DNA of 64,000 nucleotides from PWQG01 sp050486205 (lineage in GTDB: Bacteria > Pseudomonadota > Gammaproteobacteria > Pseudomonadales > Pseudohongiellaceae), in the NCBI GenBank assembly GCA_050486205.1, contig JBJHCW010000008.1, forward strand, positions 1 through 64,000, given 5' to 3'. Of this stretch, positions 1 through 8,617 are shown piece by piece. The notes under the pieces were generated by a model that was given only the letters and a program-made list of their open reading frames with translations, made no database searches and was not told the DNA's origin. The position numbers and the translations under genes are program-made. Positions within the stretch are counted from its first letter, which is position 1, and each line of letters opens with the position of its first letter.

Positions 1-556
1 TTTTTCGGGGGCCCCCCCGCGCCCCCCCGTTGTGTGGCCTGGGGCGGCCCCCCGGGGCCCGCCTACGCCCGACATCAGTAAACCCGGTCCTCGGGACTCC
101 AAGTCCGTGGTGAATTTTCGCTGGGGTGCTGGTTATCGCACATCATGAGGGGGGGGCTGGCGCGTGCCACTGCAAGGCGCCATGCGCGCCAGATTTGCGC
201 TTTCACATCCGGGCGATCGACGTGGGCGGTGGTGCTATTGGTATGGCGCTGCAACCGCTGAACAGCCATTCCGCCCGAATTCATCACATTCCTGGAGTTC
301 CGGGCAGGTGGATTGAGAATGTGGGCCTTCGCTGGCCAGGGATGGCCAGCGCAGAGCGACACAGGGATGTGCTCGAGCGTGCCCACATTCTCAATCCACC
401 TGCCCGGAACCGCACTGCAAGGCCTCCACACCACCAGACCCTTCCCCCGAAATCCGGACTACTGACACAGACAAAAAAAGGAGCAAGCTCCTGAGAACCT
501 GCCCCTCCCTTGTACCCTGGTTACACGGAACGTGATACGCCCCGTGTGCTCAGGTA
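1..556. other. Non-coding stretch at window edge
   Basis: No convincing gene is present; the short frames here lack family features and ribosome-binding sites. The first ~70 bases are runs of G and C that look like a low-complexity or poorly resolved sequence end. Bases 157-188 resemble 4485-4516 with about 26 of 32 identities, so this stretch shares a repeat with the rsgA upstream region. A long perfect inverted repeat lies at 297-410 and is listed separately. Confidence 0.6.
297..410. repeat. Perfect 30-bp inverted repeat with nested hairpin
   Basis: The arms at 297-326 and 381-410 are exact reverse complements over 30 bases, starting GTTCCGGGCAGGTGG. They are separated by 54 bases, which contain a smaller hairpin (GCTGGCC at 331-337 pairing with GGCCAGC at 344-350). 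This could be a small non-autonomous element, a large cruciform or a structured RNA. No T-run follows either arm, so a classical terminator is less likely. Confidence 0.8.
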
Positions 557-3500
557 TCAGAACTCATGGCTGAAACGGGCATAGAACATTCGGCCCAGCG
601 GGTCCTGCAACTGGCCGACAATGCCTGAAGTCATGCCGACTTTCTGCGCCTGACGATCAAACGCATTACGCATCCCCACGGTAATCGCCGAGTTCCCGTC
701 CATGAGATTCAGACCGCTGTAGGTGTAGAACCAGTCCAACTGGGTCCAGGCCCGGATCGTGTCCACGCTACGGTAGTTGCTGAAGGGGAAGACCGCCTGG
801 AAGCTGAAATCATTGGCGTCAAAATTGACGCTGCTGACATAACGCACTGTTGCTGCGGCCCGGTGATCACCCATGTTCCAGCCGAAGCGGGCGTTGGCAC
901 GCCACTCCGGCATGGCCGGTACGGCACCAAAACTGTCGTTCTGATTACCCACGGCTTCGCGCACCGGATCCTGTGGCGAAAGCTGGAAGCGGTAGGTATC
1001 CACATAAGTGGCCGTCAGATTGGTACTGAAGGTGCCCCAACTATTGGTGAAGTAGTCGTAGCCCGCTTCAATGTCCAGAGCCCGCACCAACATGCTGGAT
1101 GCGTTGGAGTCACTCTGAATGATTTCAAAAACGAAGGTGGGATCATCGGCGTCGCGCCGGATCCGATTATCGGAGCGCGGATCAGCAACCCAGGCACGTA
1201 GCATGTCTATCGAAGGGTAGGGCTGGGCATCCGTGGGCTGGAAGCCGGTCGCCTGCTGGAAGTTGAAGAAATCCGCTCGCGCAATGTCCTGGGTCGTGGT
1301 ACTGACAATTCGATCCGTGAAATCCGTTTCACTCCAGGTCACGGACAGGTTCATATTGTCCATGGGCAGCAGATCGAAGCCCACAGTCCAGCTTTCCGAG
1401 GTTTCCGAGAGCAGGTTGGGGTTACCATCCTGACAGGAATTCGTAAAGGCTGAGAAGGTGGAGAACGGATCGTCAAAGTTGGTCAGGCCACAGCTCCGGG
1501 GAGACGTCAACTGGTTCATGGTCGGTGCCAGGAAGGCTTCACCCCATGTCGCCCGCAAACCCAGCCAGTCGGTCGGCTGATAGACCGTGCCCAACTTGAA
1601 GATGGTGTCGGACGGCCCACCACTGATGTTTTCATGGCGCGCCGCAACGTTCAATTCCAGGTTGTCAAGAATCGGAAACAGCAGCTCGCCAAACATCGCA
1701 TTGACGTCGCGACTGCGGGAGAACGGATCTGTCTGTGTACCCAACAGACCTTCGCCCTTGATCGTCAGCATATCTGGCGTACGTTGCAGGGCCTCCATAC
1801 GAAGCTGATAACCAAAGGCCGCACCGATCTGGCCGCCGGGAAGCTGATAGGCGCCGAGCGGGATGTTACCGTTGAAGATAAGATCGATAGTCTGCAGGTC
1901 ATCAACAAAACGGCGCCGGGGTTCGATACCGATCTGATCCATCACCGCCTGGGGCGTCCGGAATTGCGGATCGGTGGCCCCAAAGGGATTGAAACAGGCA
2001 TCAACATCATTGACCACATCACAGTTCAGCCCCTGCGCGATGGCGGCGTAGTTCCAGACCTGGGAAACCTGGTTGCGATCCCAGGCGCGGGAGAAGCTGT
2101 AGGAGGCCAGGCCTTCCCAGCCCGGCACAAAAGGCACATCGAACTGGGCATCAAAGGCCATGCGCCAGTAACGGCTATCCCTGTGGTCGTTACGTGCACA
2201 GGATCCGTCCTGGAAGTTCTGTGATGGGCAGGTATTGCCAGCCCCGACCGTGCGCCAGGCGGAAAAGGGCACATCTTCATTGAAGGGCACCCCGCCCATG
2301 GGGTCCTGATCCATCGACGCAAACTGGTTTTGTGCCAGTTGCACAGTACCGTCGGCGCCCCGCAGGGGCAGCGGTCGGCCATAACCATCAATGATGATGT
2401 TACCGGCTTCGTCCCGGGCTGGCTGTGCGTACAGCGGGGTACCATCAGCATTCACCGCGCGGAACGGGTTGCCGGGCAGTTCGCCGCGGGCCAGGGGCAG
2501 TTCAGTGGTCCGGCCCCCGGGGTTGGAACTTGACGTGCGCGCATCGTTGGACTGGCGCGTGTAAAAGAACTGTCCCGAGAGGGTCAGCTCGGGATTCACG
2601 TCCCAGCTTGCATTGGTGAAGTATTGTGCGATGTCATTGGCTTCACGGAAGTCGCGGGTATCACCGAAATCCAGCCAGCATTGGCCAAGGGCCAGAAAGC
2701 CGAAGGGATTGGCACCCAGCACAGTGGGATCGGTACGTTCAGTGCCACAGGCAGGGTCGGGTCTCCTGGTACTTGTACCCGTCAGATTGCCGTCTGCATC
2801 ACGGTTTGGTACCTGGAAGTTACCCGGATTGGCGGTACTTGATGAGGTCAGACCCGCACGCATGAGGTCCGGTCGATCGATCCAGCGCAGGCGACCAGCC
2901 TGGCGGAAGTTGTAGGCCGCCACAACGTCGATTTCATTGGCGATGTTGGTGCCGAACAGCATCGAAATCTGGTTTTCGTCGAAACTGCCGGGTCCGTCAT
3001 CAGTTTCGTGGTACAGCTCGATCTTGAAACCGTCGTACTGGGTCACCGGCACAATGTTCACCACGCCAGCCACCGCATCGGTACCGTAGAGCGCCGCAGC
3101 ACCGTCGGTCACAATTTCCATGCGTTCAATGGCAATGTTGGGTAACAGGACGTTGACGTTGTCGGTCGGCACCCGTTTGCCGTCCATCAGCTGGAGGGTG
3201 GCGCTGGTGCCAAGGCCCCGCAGGTTGAAGGAGGTGGTGTTACTGGAGGTGCCCTGGATGGTATTGGTCACCGCCGAACCGGCGTTGTAGGTCATGTTCT
3301 GAACGACCTGGCCCATATTGATGGTGCCTTCGGCCTGCAGATCATCGTTGGACAGGGTGGTCATCGGAGACGCCGCGGTGAAACCTTCACTGCGGCGGAT
3401 GAAGGAACCGGTCACGACCACTTCCTCGATCCCGGGTTCCTGCTGAGCAAGTGCCGCCGGCATGCCGGCAGCTGACAATACGGCGGCTGAAATGGCGACG

Positions 3501-3565
3501 CAGAGTGTTTTTTTCGTGAAGAAGCGTGTGGAGTCGGAATTGTTGCGTGTGTGTTTTGCTGTCAC
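557..3565 (-). CDS. TonB-dependent outer-membrane receptor
   Basis: This is a 1002-residue outer-membrane receptor that would import a scarce substrate using the TonB-ExbBD system. An N-terminal signal peptide ends near the AALAQQ segment (about residue 40). A TonB box-like GIEEVVVTGS follows. The plug domain covers roughly residues 55-165, with typical LRGLGTSATLQLMDGKRVP and YGTDAVAGVVNIV segments. A long beta-barrel ends with an aromatic C-terminus (FSHEF), as expected for BAM-dependent insertion. The length and the Asn/Asp-rich barrel resemble the large receptors of marine gammaproteobacteria and Caulobacterales. The substrate cannot be read from the sequence, and no transporter or regulator lies beside it. 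Confidence 0.93.
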   Translation of the reverse strand: MTAKHTRNNSDSTRFFTKKTLCVAISAAVLSAAGMPAALAQQEPGIEEVVVTGSFIRRSEGFTAASPMTTLSNDDLQAEGTINMGQVVQNMTYNAGSAVTNTIQGTSSNTTSFNLRGLGTSATLQLMDGKRVPTDNVNVLLPNIAIERMEIVTDGAAALYGTDAVAGVVNIVPVTQYDGFKIELYHETDDGPGSFDENQISMLFGTNIANEIDVVAAYNFRQAGRLRWIDRPDLMRAGLTSSSTANPGNFQVPNRDADGNLTGTSTRRPDPACGTERTDPTVLGANPFGFLALGQCWLDFGDTRDFREANDIAQYFTNASWDVNPELTLSGQFFYTRQSNDARTSSSNPGGRTTELPLARGELPGNPFRAVNADGTPLYAQPARDEAGNIIIDGYGRPLPLRGADGTVQLAQNQFASMDQDPMGGVPFNEDVPFSAWRTVGAGNTCPSQNFQDGSCARNDHRDSRYWRMAFDAQFDVPFVPGWEGLASYSFSRAWDRNQVSQVWNYAAIAQGLNCDVVNDVDACFNPFGATDPQFRTPQAVMDQIGIEPRRRFVDDLQTIDLIFNGNIPLGAYQLPGGQIGAAFGYQLRMEALQRTPDMLTIKGEGLLGTQTDPFSRSRDVNAMFGELLFPILDNLELNVAARHENISGGPSDTIFKLGTVYQPTDWLGLRATWGEAFLAPTMNQLTSPRSCGLTNFDDPFSTFSAFTNSCQDGNPNLLSETSESWTVGFDLLPMDNMNLSVTWSETDFTDRIVSTTTQDIARADFFNFQQATGFQPTDAQPYPSIDMLRAWVADPRSDNRIRRDADDPTFVFEIIQSDSNASSMLVRALDIEAGYDYFTNSWGTFSTNLTATYVDTYRFQLSPQDPVREAVGNQNDSFGAVPAMPEWRANARFGWNMGDHRAAATVRYVSSVNFDANDFSFQAVFPFSNYRSVDTIRAWTQLDWFYTYSGLNLMDGNSAITVGMRNAFDRQAQKVGMTSGIVGQLQDPLGRMFYARFSHEF

Positions 3566-3815
3566 AGTACAGTCCTCGTAATTTGTGATTTTTGCTTTGG
3601 GACGTATTGTTTATCTGACCTTCCCGGTCAGTACTTCGGTCTGGAGTTATCCCTGACTCCATCGCCACAGCTTCCCGTGGCGCGTGACCTTGCCCGGTGC
3701 ACGACCCTTGAATAGCGCACCTGACAGAGGCTGAATCTACTGCGGAAAGTTACAGCCTGTTACGAAACTATCAAGTTTCACGGTGTATATCAAAAGCAAA
3801 TTACCGAGCGGAAGG

Positions 3816-4367
3816 TCACAAGCGGAAGAACCGCTCACGATAGAACTGCAGCTCCCGAATCGAGTCCCGGATGTCATCCATGGCCTGATGGGTATTGCCT
3901 TTGGTGAACCCGTCCAGCAGCTCAGGACGCCATCGGCGGGCCAGCTCCTTTACAGTGCTCACATCGAGGTTGCGGTAGTGGAAAAAGGCGGCAAGCTGCG
4001 GCATGTAACGATTCAGGAAACGTCTGTCCTGATGCACGCTGTTACCACACATTGGTGAGACGCCACGCTCGACATGGCGGGCAAGAAACGCCAGCGTCTG
4101 CAGCTCGGCCTCGTGTTCATCGGTGGTACTGGCCTTGACCCGGTCAATCAGCCCGGAGGCACCATGCGTGGTCTGATTCCACTCATCCATGGCGTCCAGC
4201 AGGGTATCGGCCTGCTTGACCGCAATGACCGGACCCTCCGCCAGTATGTTGAGATCACCGTCAGTGATCAGTGTGGCAATTTCAATAATGCGTTCGCGGT
4301 CCGGCTCGAGCCCGGTCATTTCCAGGTCTATCCAGACCAGGGCGTTCTTGCGATCAATCTCTGACAT
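3816..4367 (-). CDS. orn: Oligoribonuclease (3'-5' exoribonuclease for short RNAs)
   Basis: Orn degrades di- to pentanucleotides left from RNA decay and pGpG from cyclic-di-GMP turnover. The 183-residue product starts MSEIDRKNALVWIDLEMTGL, containing the first DEDDh acidic motif (D-L-E). It continues with PMCGNSVHQDRRFLNRYMP and ends with the HQAMDDIRDSIREL helix carrying the catalytic His and Asp. The frame stays open upstream to 4721, but this start gives the family length (about 180) and has a purine-rich GGAATGGAA upstream. It is transcribed away from rsgA, and a repeat element separates the two. Confidence 0.96.
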   Translation of the reverse strand: MSEIDRKNALVWIDLEMTGLEPDRERIIEIATLITDGDLNILAEGPVIAVKQADTLLDAMDEWNQTTHGASGLIDRVKASTTDEHEAELQTLAFLARHVERGVSPMCGNSVHQDRRFLNRYMPQLAAFFHYRNLDVSTVKELARRWRPELLDGFTKGNTHQAMDDIRDSIRELQFYRERFFRL

Positions 4368-4444
4368 GTGGGTTCCATTCCTGATCAATACATGGCTGAT
4401 GGATGATTGTAGCATCGCCAGGCAAATCCATGAGGTAGAATGCC

Positions 4445-4712
4445 AAGGAACCTCTGGTTGACTCCCTTGCTGCTCTGCGGGAGTCTGGCGCGTGCTGCTG
4501 CAAGGCCTCGTGCGCAGGCAATGGCAGTAGCCCTTGGCAAGCACGAGAACGCCACAGCGGTGCGCGCCAGGCCCCGCCCGGAGGGGTCTCCAGCCAAACC
4601 CGCTCTCCGCGTTGCGCTTTCTTGACAGGCGGACGCATGCCAGCGAAAGTGCGCCTTGACAGCGGATCTGGCTGGAGGCCAGAGCTGCAAGGGAGTTAAC
4701 CAGAGGTTCCTT
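4445..4712. repeat. MITE-like element bounded by GGAACCTCTG inverted repeats
   Basis: The ends 4445-4472 and 4685-4712 are near-perfect inverted repeats (26 of 28 positions) with outer sequence AAGGAACCTCTGGTT. The ~210-base interior has no credible gene. Its left part resembles 157-188 near the window start. The right end stops 2 bases before the rsgA start codon. Size, terminal repeats and lack of coding capacity suggest a non-autonomous insertion. The terminal word recurs at 7633 and 7652. Target duplications were not identified. Confidence 0.6.
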
Positions 4713-4714
4713 AG

Positions 4715-5755
4715 ATGGCAAAACGACGACTCAATCAACAGCAACTGCGCCGGATCAGTCAGAATCAGCAGCAGCGTGGCAAACGTGCGCAAGTTGCCCG
4801 GGATCAGGCCGGGGATCCGCTGGCACATGATGAGCTGGGCCCGGAACTGCCCGGCATTGTGGTCTGCCACTACGGCCAGCAGCTGGACATCGAGTCACAG
4901 GCCGGGGAGAGTCGCGGCCAGATCTTCCGGTGTTACCAGCGCAGCAATCTGCCGGCCCTGGTCACTGGTGATCGGGTCACGTGGCAGGCAGCGGCAGAGC
5001 ACACTGGCGTGGTGGTTGCACTGGAGCCACGACGCACAGTTCTGAACCGCCCCAACGCGCAGGGTGACCTGCGCCCGGTTGCCGCCAACATCGACTGTGT
5101 GGTGGTGGTCATTGCACCAGTGCCCGAACCGTTTGCCAACCTCATTGACCGCTATCTGGTCGCCATCGAAAACATAGACCTGGAACCTGTGCTGCTGCTG
5201 AACAAGGAAGACCTGCTCGGCGACACCCAGGAGCCGGCGCTGGAAGCGCTGCTGCAGACTTATCGTGATATCGGTTACACGGTACTGCGCTGCTCCTGTG
5301 AATCGGGTCGCGGCCTGGACCCGCTGCAACAGCATCTTCGTGAGCGAACGGCCATATTTGTCGGGCAGTCTGGCGTTGGCAAGTCTTCACTCATCAACAG
5401 GCTGCGCAACACCCAGGGAGCAACCGACCAGGATGCCGCCGTAGGTGCGTTATCCGTGGGTCGACAGAAAGGTACTCACACAACCACGGCCACGCGACTG
5501 TATCATTTGCCGGACAGTGGTGACCTGATCGATTCACCCGGCATTCGGGAGTTCGGTCTGACACAACTTGATGCGGGGCAGGTGTTCGACGGTTTCATCG
5601 AATTCAGACCCCTGGCCGGACGCTGCCGATTCCGCGACTGCCGTCATCTGCAGGAGCCGGGTTGTGCCCTGCTGGCAGCGGCCGAGGCGGGGCAGATCCA
5701 TCCCCGCCGCCTGGACAGCTATTTCCACATTGTCAGCACCCTGTCGGACGCCTGA
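4715..5755 (+). CDS. rsgA: Small ribosomal subunit biogenesis GTPase RsgA
   Basis: RsgA is a circularly permuted GTPase that checks late maturation of the 30S subunit. The 346-residue protein has a basic Gln-rich N-terminus, an OB-fold region (about 45-110), and the permuted G motifs: G4 LLLNKEDLL, then G1 GQSGVGKSSLINRL, G2 KGTHTTT and G3 DSPGIREF. The C-terminal zinc site contains CRFRDCRHLQEPGC. Its Shine-Dalgarno-like AGAGG lies in the end of the repeat element just upstream. It converges with motB, the two stop codons abutting. Confidence 0.96.
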   Translation: MAKRRLNQQQLRRISQNQQQRGKRAQVARDQAGDPLAHDELGPELPGIVVCHYGQQLDIESQAGESRGQIFRCYQRSNLPALVTGDRVTWQAAAEHTGVVVALEPRRTVLNRPNAQGDLRPVAANIDCVVVVIAPVPEPFANLIDRYLVAIENIDLEPVLLLNKEDLLGDTQEPALEALLQTYRDIGYTVLRCSCESGRGLDPLQQHLRERTAIFVGQSGVGKSSLINRLRNTQGATDQDAAVGALSVGRQKGTHTTTATRLYHLPDSGDLIDSPGIREFGLTQLDAGQVFDGFIEFRPLAGRCRFRDCRHLQEPGCALLAAAEAGQIHPRRLDSYFHIVSTLSDA

Positions 5756-6697
5756 TCAGAAAATTTCCGGCGCGGGCAGGATTGCCTCGGGCGGCAGGAA
5801 CGGAGAATCCTCTTCACCACTGAGTAAGCTGCGCCGCAAACGCTGCTCGGTCAGTTCGTTCATTACCAGGATGACAATGCGCCGATTGGCCGGATTGTTC
5901 GGATTATCGGCATCAAAGGGGGCCGATGAACCCAGCCCGATGATCTGAGCAAACTGTTCATAGTCCATACCACCTTCGAGCAGCGCACGGCGCGCCGCAT
6001 TGGCCCGGTCGGTGGACAGCTCCCAGTTGGTGTATTCACCATTGTTGCGCGTGAAGGGCAGTGCGTCGGTGTGGCCATAAACCGTCATCTTGTTCGGCGC
6101 CGGGGCCAGTACCTCGGCGATGGTCCAGAGAATCTGCCGGGCAAAGGGCTGCAGCCTGTCCTGACCAATATCAAACAGCGCCCGGTTGTTGCGATCAACA
6201 ATCTGGATCAACAGGCCTTCGTCGGTCTGCTCCATCAGAATGTTCTCGTTAAACCATTCAAAGCTTTCATCACCACCAAGCGCATCTTCGAGCTCGGCTG
6301 CCAGACGTTCCATGGTTTCCTTTTCACGCAGCCGGGCAAGTTCCATGTATTCACGAATTTCAAGTTCCTCGGGAGACTCCACCACCTGCTCCTGATCCTC
6401 GCGCACCAGTGCGAGATTCAGTCCCTGGTTGGCCAGGTCCAGCGGACGACCGCCGAGATCAAGCACATAGGGCGTGCCGCCGTCACCGCGATCAGCCAGG
6501 CTGCGCGGGTCGGAGAAGTAGCCGGCAATGACCATTTTCTCCAACTCGGTGGTGCTCTCTATCAACCACAACACCAGAAAAAACGCCATCATTGCCAGTG
6601 CAAAATCGGCAAAGGCAATTTTCCACGAACCGCCGTGCGCGCCACCGCCACCGCGCTTGGCGCGGCGGATGACTATGGTCTGTTCGGTCTTTTCCAC
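5756..6697 (-). CDS. motB: Flagellar motor stator protein MotB
   Basis: MotB anchors the proton-driven stator to peptidoglycan. The 313-residue protein has a short cytoplasmic N-terminus and a single membrane segment (KIAFADFALAMMAFFLVLWL) whose Asp31 corresponds to the essential proton-carrying Asp of MotB. A plug/linker follows. The OmpA-like peptidoglycan-binding domain covers about 165-290, including VYGHTDALPF and the NRRIVILV end. It follows motA by 20 bases in one operon. No other flagellar genes are in the window, as in Pseudomonas, where motAB sits beside rsgA and orn. Confidence 0.96.
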   Translation of the reverse strand: MEKTEQTIVIRRAKRGGGGAHGGSWKIAFADFALAMMAFFLVLWLIESTTELEKMVIAGYFSDPRSLADRGDGGTPYVLDLGGRPLDLANQGLNLALVREDQEQVVESPEELEIREYMELARLREKETMERLAAELEDALGGDESFEWFNENILMEQTDEGLLIQIVDRNNRALFDIGQDRLQPFARQILWTIAEVLAPAPNKMTVYGHTDALPFTRNNGEYTNWELSTDRANAARRALLEGGMDYEQFAQIIGLGSSAPFDADNPNNPANRRIVILVMNELTEQRLRRSLLSGEEDSPFLPPEAILPAPEIF

Positions 6698-6717
6698 AGC
6701 TGCTACCTGTCAGCCAC

Positions 6718-7578
6718 CTAACGGCTGCGTATGTGATTTTCCAGTTCAGTAAAACTCGGTCTGTCTGTCGAGAACAGGGTCTTGCGTGCAAACTCTACCG
6801 CCATCTGCGGCGGCAAGCCGTTGGAGGTGGCAACAATGGCGGCCTTCACGCACTCGAACATCTTGATTTCCTCTTCCGCCACCGCGGCAAGACGCGAGCT
6901 CATGGGACCGACAAAGCCATAGGCGAGGAAGATACCCACAAATGTGCCAACCAGGGCCGCCGCAACACTCTGTCCCAGTGCATCCGGTGGACCACCGAGC
7001 TTCTGCATGGTGATGACAATACCCAGTACGGCCGCCACGATGCCGAAACCGGGCAGGGCGTCAGCCACCCGATGCACGGCGTGTGAGGGTTCGTTGAGTT
7101 CGTGCATCTGCACTTCAATTTCCGAATCGATCATTGCCTCGATTTCATGAGGCGCCAGATTGCTGGTGGTCAGGATGCGCAGATTGTCGGTGACAAACTC
7201 CACCAGGCGGCGATCCTTGAGCAGATTCGGATAGCGGGTAAAGATGCCACTTTCCTCCGGCACCTCGATATCAGCTTCCACCGCCATCATGCCTTCACGG
7301 CGCGCCTTGTTGAACAGATCGAACAACAGGCTGAGCAGATCCAGATACATCTTCGGTGTCGTGCTGGCCCCAAAAACTGCCCTGGGCAACTGTTTGCCGG
7401 TCTCCCTGACCAGATGCATGCTGTTGGCAATCAGAAAGGCACCGGTGGCAGCACCAAAGATCATCAGATACTCATAGGGTTGCCACAGAACGGCCAGTAT
7501 GCCGCCATGCATGACATATCCAATGCCTACACTGAGCAATACTGTCAGGAACCCGATAACAAAGACCATTTCAGTCAT
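6718..7578 (-). CDS. motA: Flagellar motor stator protein MotA
   Basis: MotA forms the proton channel with MotB and couples ion flow to the rotor. The 286 residues show four hydrophobic segments: two near the N-terminus (FVIGFLTVLLSVGIGYV; YEYLMIFGAATGAFLI), a large cytoplasmic loop with charged residues, then LPGFGIVAAVLGIVITM and ALVGTFVGIFLAYGFVG. The Pro in the third segment matches the conserved MotA proline. It is first in the motAB pair and divergent from psd. Confidence 0.96.
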   Translation of the reverse strand: MTEMVFVIGFLTVLLSVGIGYVMHGGILAVLWQPYEYLMIFGAATGAFLIANSMHLVRETGKQLPRAVFGASTTPKMYLDLLSLLFDLFNKARREGMMAVEADIEVPEESGIFTRYPNLLKDRRLVEFVTDNLRILTTSNLAPHEIEAMIDSEIEVQMHELNEPSHAVHRVADALPGFGIVAAVLGIVITMQKLGGPPDALGQSVAAALVGTFVGIFLAYGFVGPMSSRLAAVAEEEIKMFECVKAAIVATSNGLPPQMAVEFARKTLFSTDRPSFTELENHIRSR

Positions 7579-7630
7579 CTCATGCTGTGAACTGTACCTG
7601 TTCTAAGTCGGCAGCTTGGCGGGAATGTTT

Positions 7631-7668
7631 AGGGAACCTCTGAATTACCAGGGAACCTCTGATATGAT
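7631..7668. repeat. 19-bp tandem duplication containing GGAACCTCTG
   Basis: AGGGAACCTCTGA occurs at 7631 and again at 7650, giving two adjacent 19-base units. The shared word GGAACCTCTG is also the outer end of the element at 4445-4712. Such words are typical of insertion-sequence ends, so this may be a scar or a pair of abutting termini. It lies between motA and psd, about 30 bases before the psd start. Confidence 0.55.
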
Positions 7669-7697
7669 TCCAGCGCTGTTGGACTGAGGAACCCTGG

Positions 7698-8546
7698 ATG
7701 AAAGACCGACTTTTCATACTCATGCAGTATCTGGTGCCACAACATCTGTTGTCCCGCCTGGTGGGAGCCATTGCGCGCAGTCGCCTGAGCGTCATCCGCA
7801 AACCCTTTATCGGCTGGTTCGTCCGGCGCTACAAAGTGGACATGAGTGAAGCCAGACAGACCGACGCCATGGCCTACGAGCACTTCATTGCATTCTTTAC
7901 CCGTGAGCTCAAACCCGGTGCTCGCCCCCTGGAACCCGATGCCAGCCGCCCGGTCTGCCCGGCTGACGGACACATCAACCAGCTCGGCCCGGTCATGGAT
8001 GGCCAGCTGCTTCAGGCCAAGGGTCGCCACTACAGCCTGCTGCAATTGCTGGGTGGGGACGAGGCGCGCGCCAGGCAATTTGCCGGTGGCAGCTTCATTA
8101 CGGTGTACCTGTCACCGCGGGACTACCACCGTGTCCACATGCCGATGACCGGGACCCTGACCCAGATGGTCTACGTCCCGGGCAAGCTGTTTTCAGTGAA
8201 CAACACTACAGCCGAAAACGTGCCCGGCCTGTTTGCGCGCAACGAGCGGGTGGTCTGCCACTTTGACACGGAAAAAGGACCCATGGCCCTGGTGCTGGTT
8301 GGCGCGATGATTGTGGCCGGCGTGGAAACTGTATGGGCCGGCGAGGTCTGTCCCGGCAAGCGGCAGGCCTTTACCGTGAACTATCCGGCCGATGCCCCGG
8401 CAGTCACATTGCAGCGCGGCGACGAAATGGGCCGGTTCAAACTCGGCTCCACGGTAGTGGTGGTATTTGGCCCGCAGGCGGCTGCCCTGCGCAGCGATCT
8501 GTCAGCCGGCGGCGGCGTACGCATGGGGCAGGCTCTCACGGCGTGA
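7698..8546 (+). CDS. psd: Phosphatidylserine decarboxylase proenzyme
   Basis: Psd converts phosphatidylserine to phosphatidylethanolamine at the inner membrane. The 282-residue proenzyme carries the self-cleavage motif LGST near the C-terminus (Ser about 251), where serinolysis makes the pyruvoyl prosthetic group and separates beta and alpha chains. Other family segments are PADGHINQLG, YLSPRDYHRVHMP and VNNTTAENVPGLFARNERV. Length is normal for proteobacteria. It lies beside motAB and rsgA, an arrangement I recall from Pseudomonas. Confidence 0.96.
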   Translation: MKDRLFILMQYLVPQHLLSRLVGAIARSRLSVIRKPFIGWFVRRYKVDMSEARQTDAMAYEHFIAFFTRELKPGARPLEPDASRPVCPADGHINQLGPVMDGQLLQAKGRHYSLLQLLGGDEARARQFAGGSFITVYLSPRDYHRVHMPMTGTLTQMVYVPGKLFSVNNTTAENVPGLFARNERVVCHFDTEKGPMALVLVGAMIVAGVETVWAGEVCPGKRQAFTVNYPADAPAVTLQRGDEMGRFKLGSTVVVVFGPQAAALRSDLSAGGGVRMGQALTA

Positions 8547-8617
8547 GTCAGCGCGTCGCGCCTTGCAGCTGCGATTCGGGTGGGCTCTGAAATGGTGTGA
8601 ACTTACCAGACAGGACA

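Noticed and set aside
126..494. Short frames around the 30-bp inverted repeat
   Set aside because: Both strands give similar peptides only because the DNA is palindromic; there is no ribosome site or recognisable family.
4368..4721. N-terminal extension of oligoribonuclease
   Set aside because: The frame is open but would run through the repeat element; Orn is about 180 residues, and the MSEIDRKN start has a ribosome-binding site.
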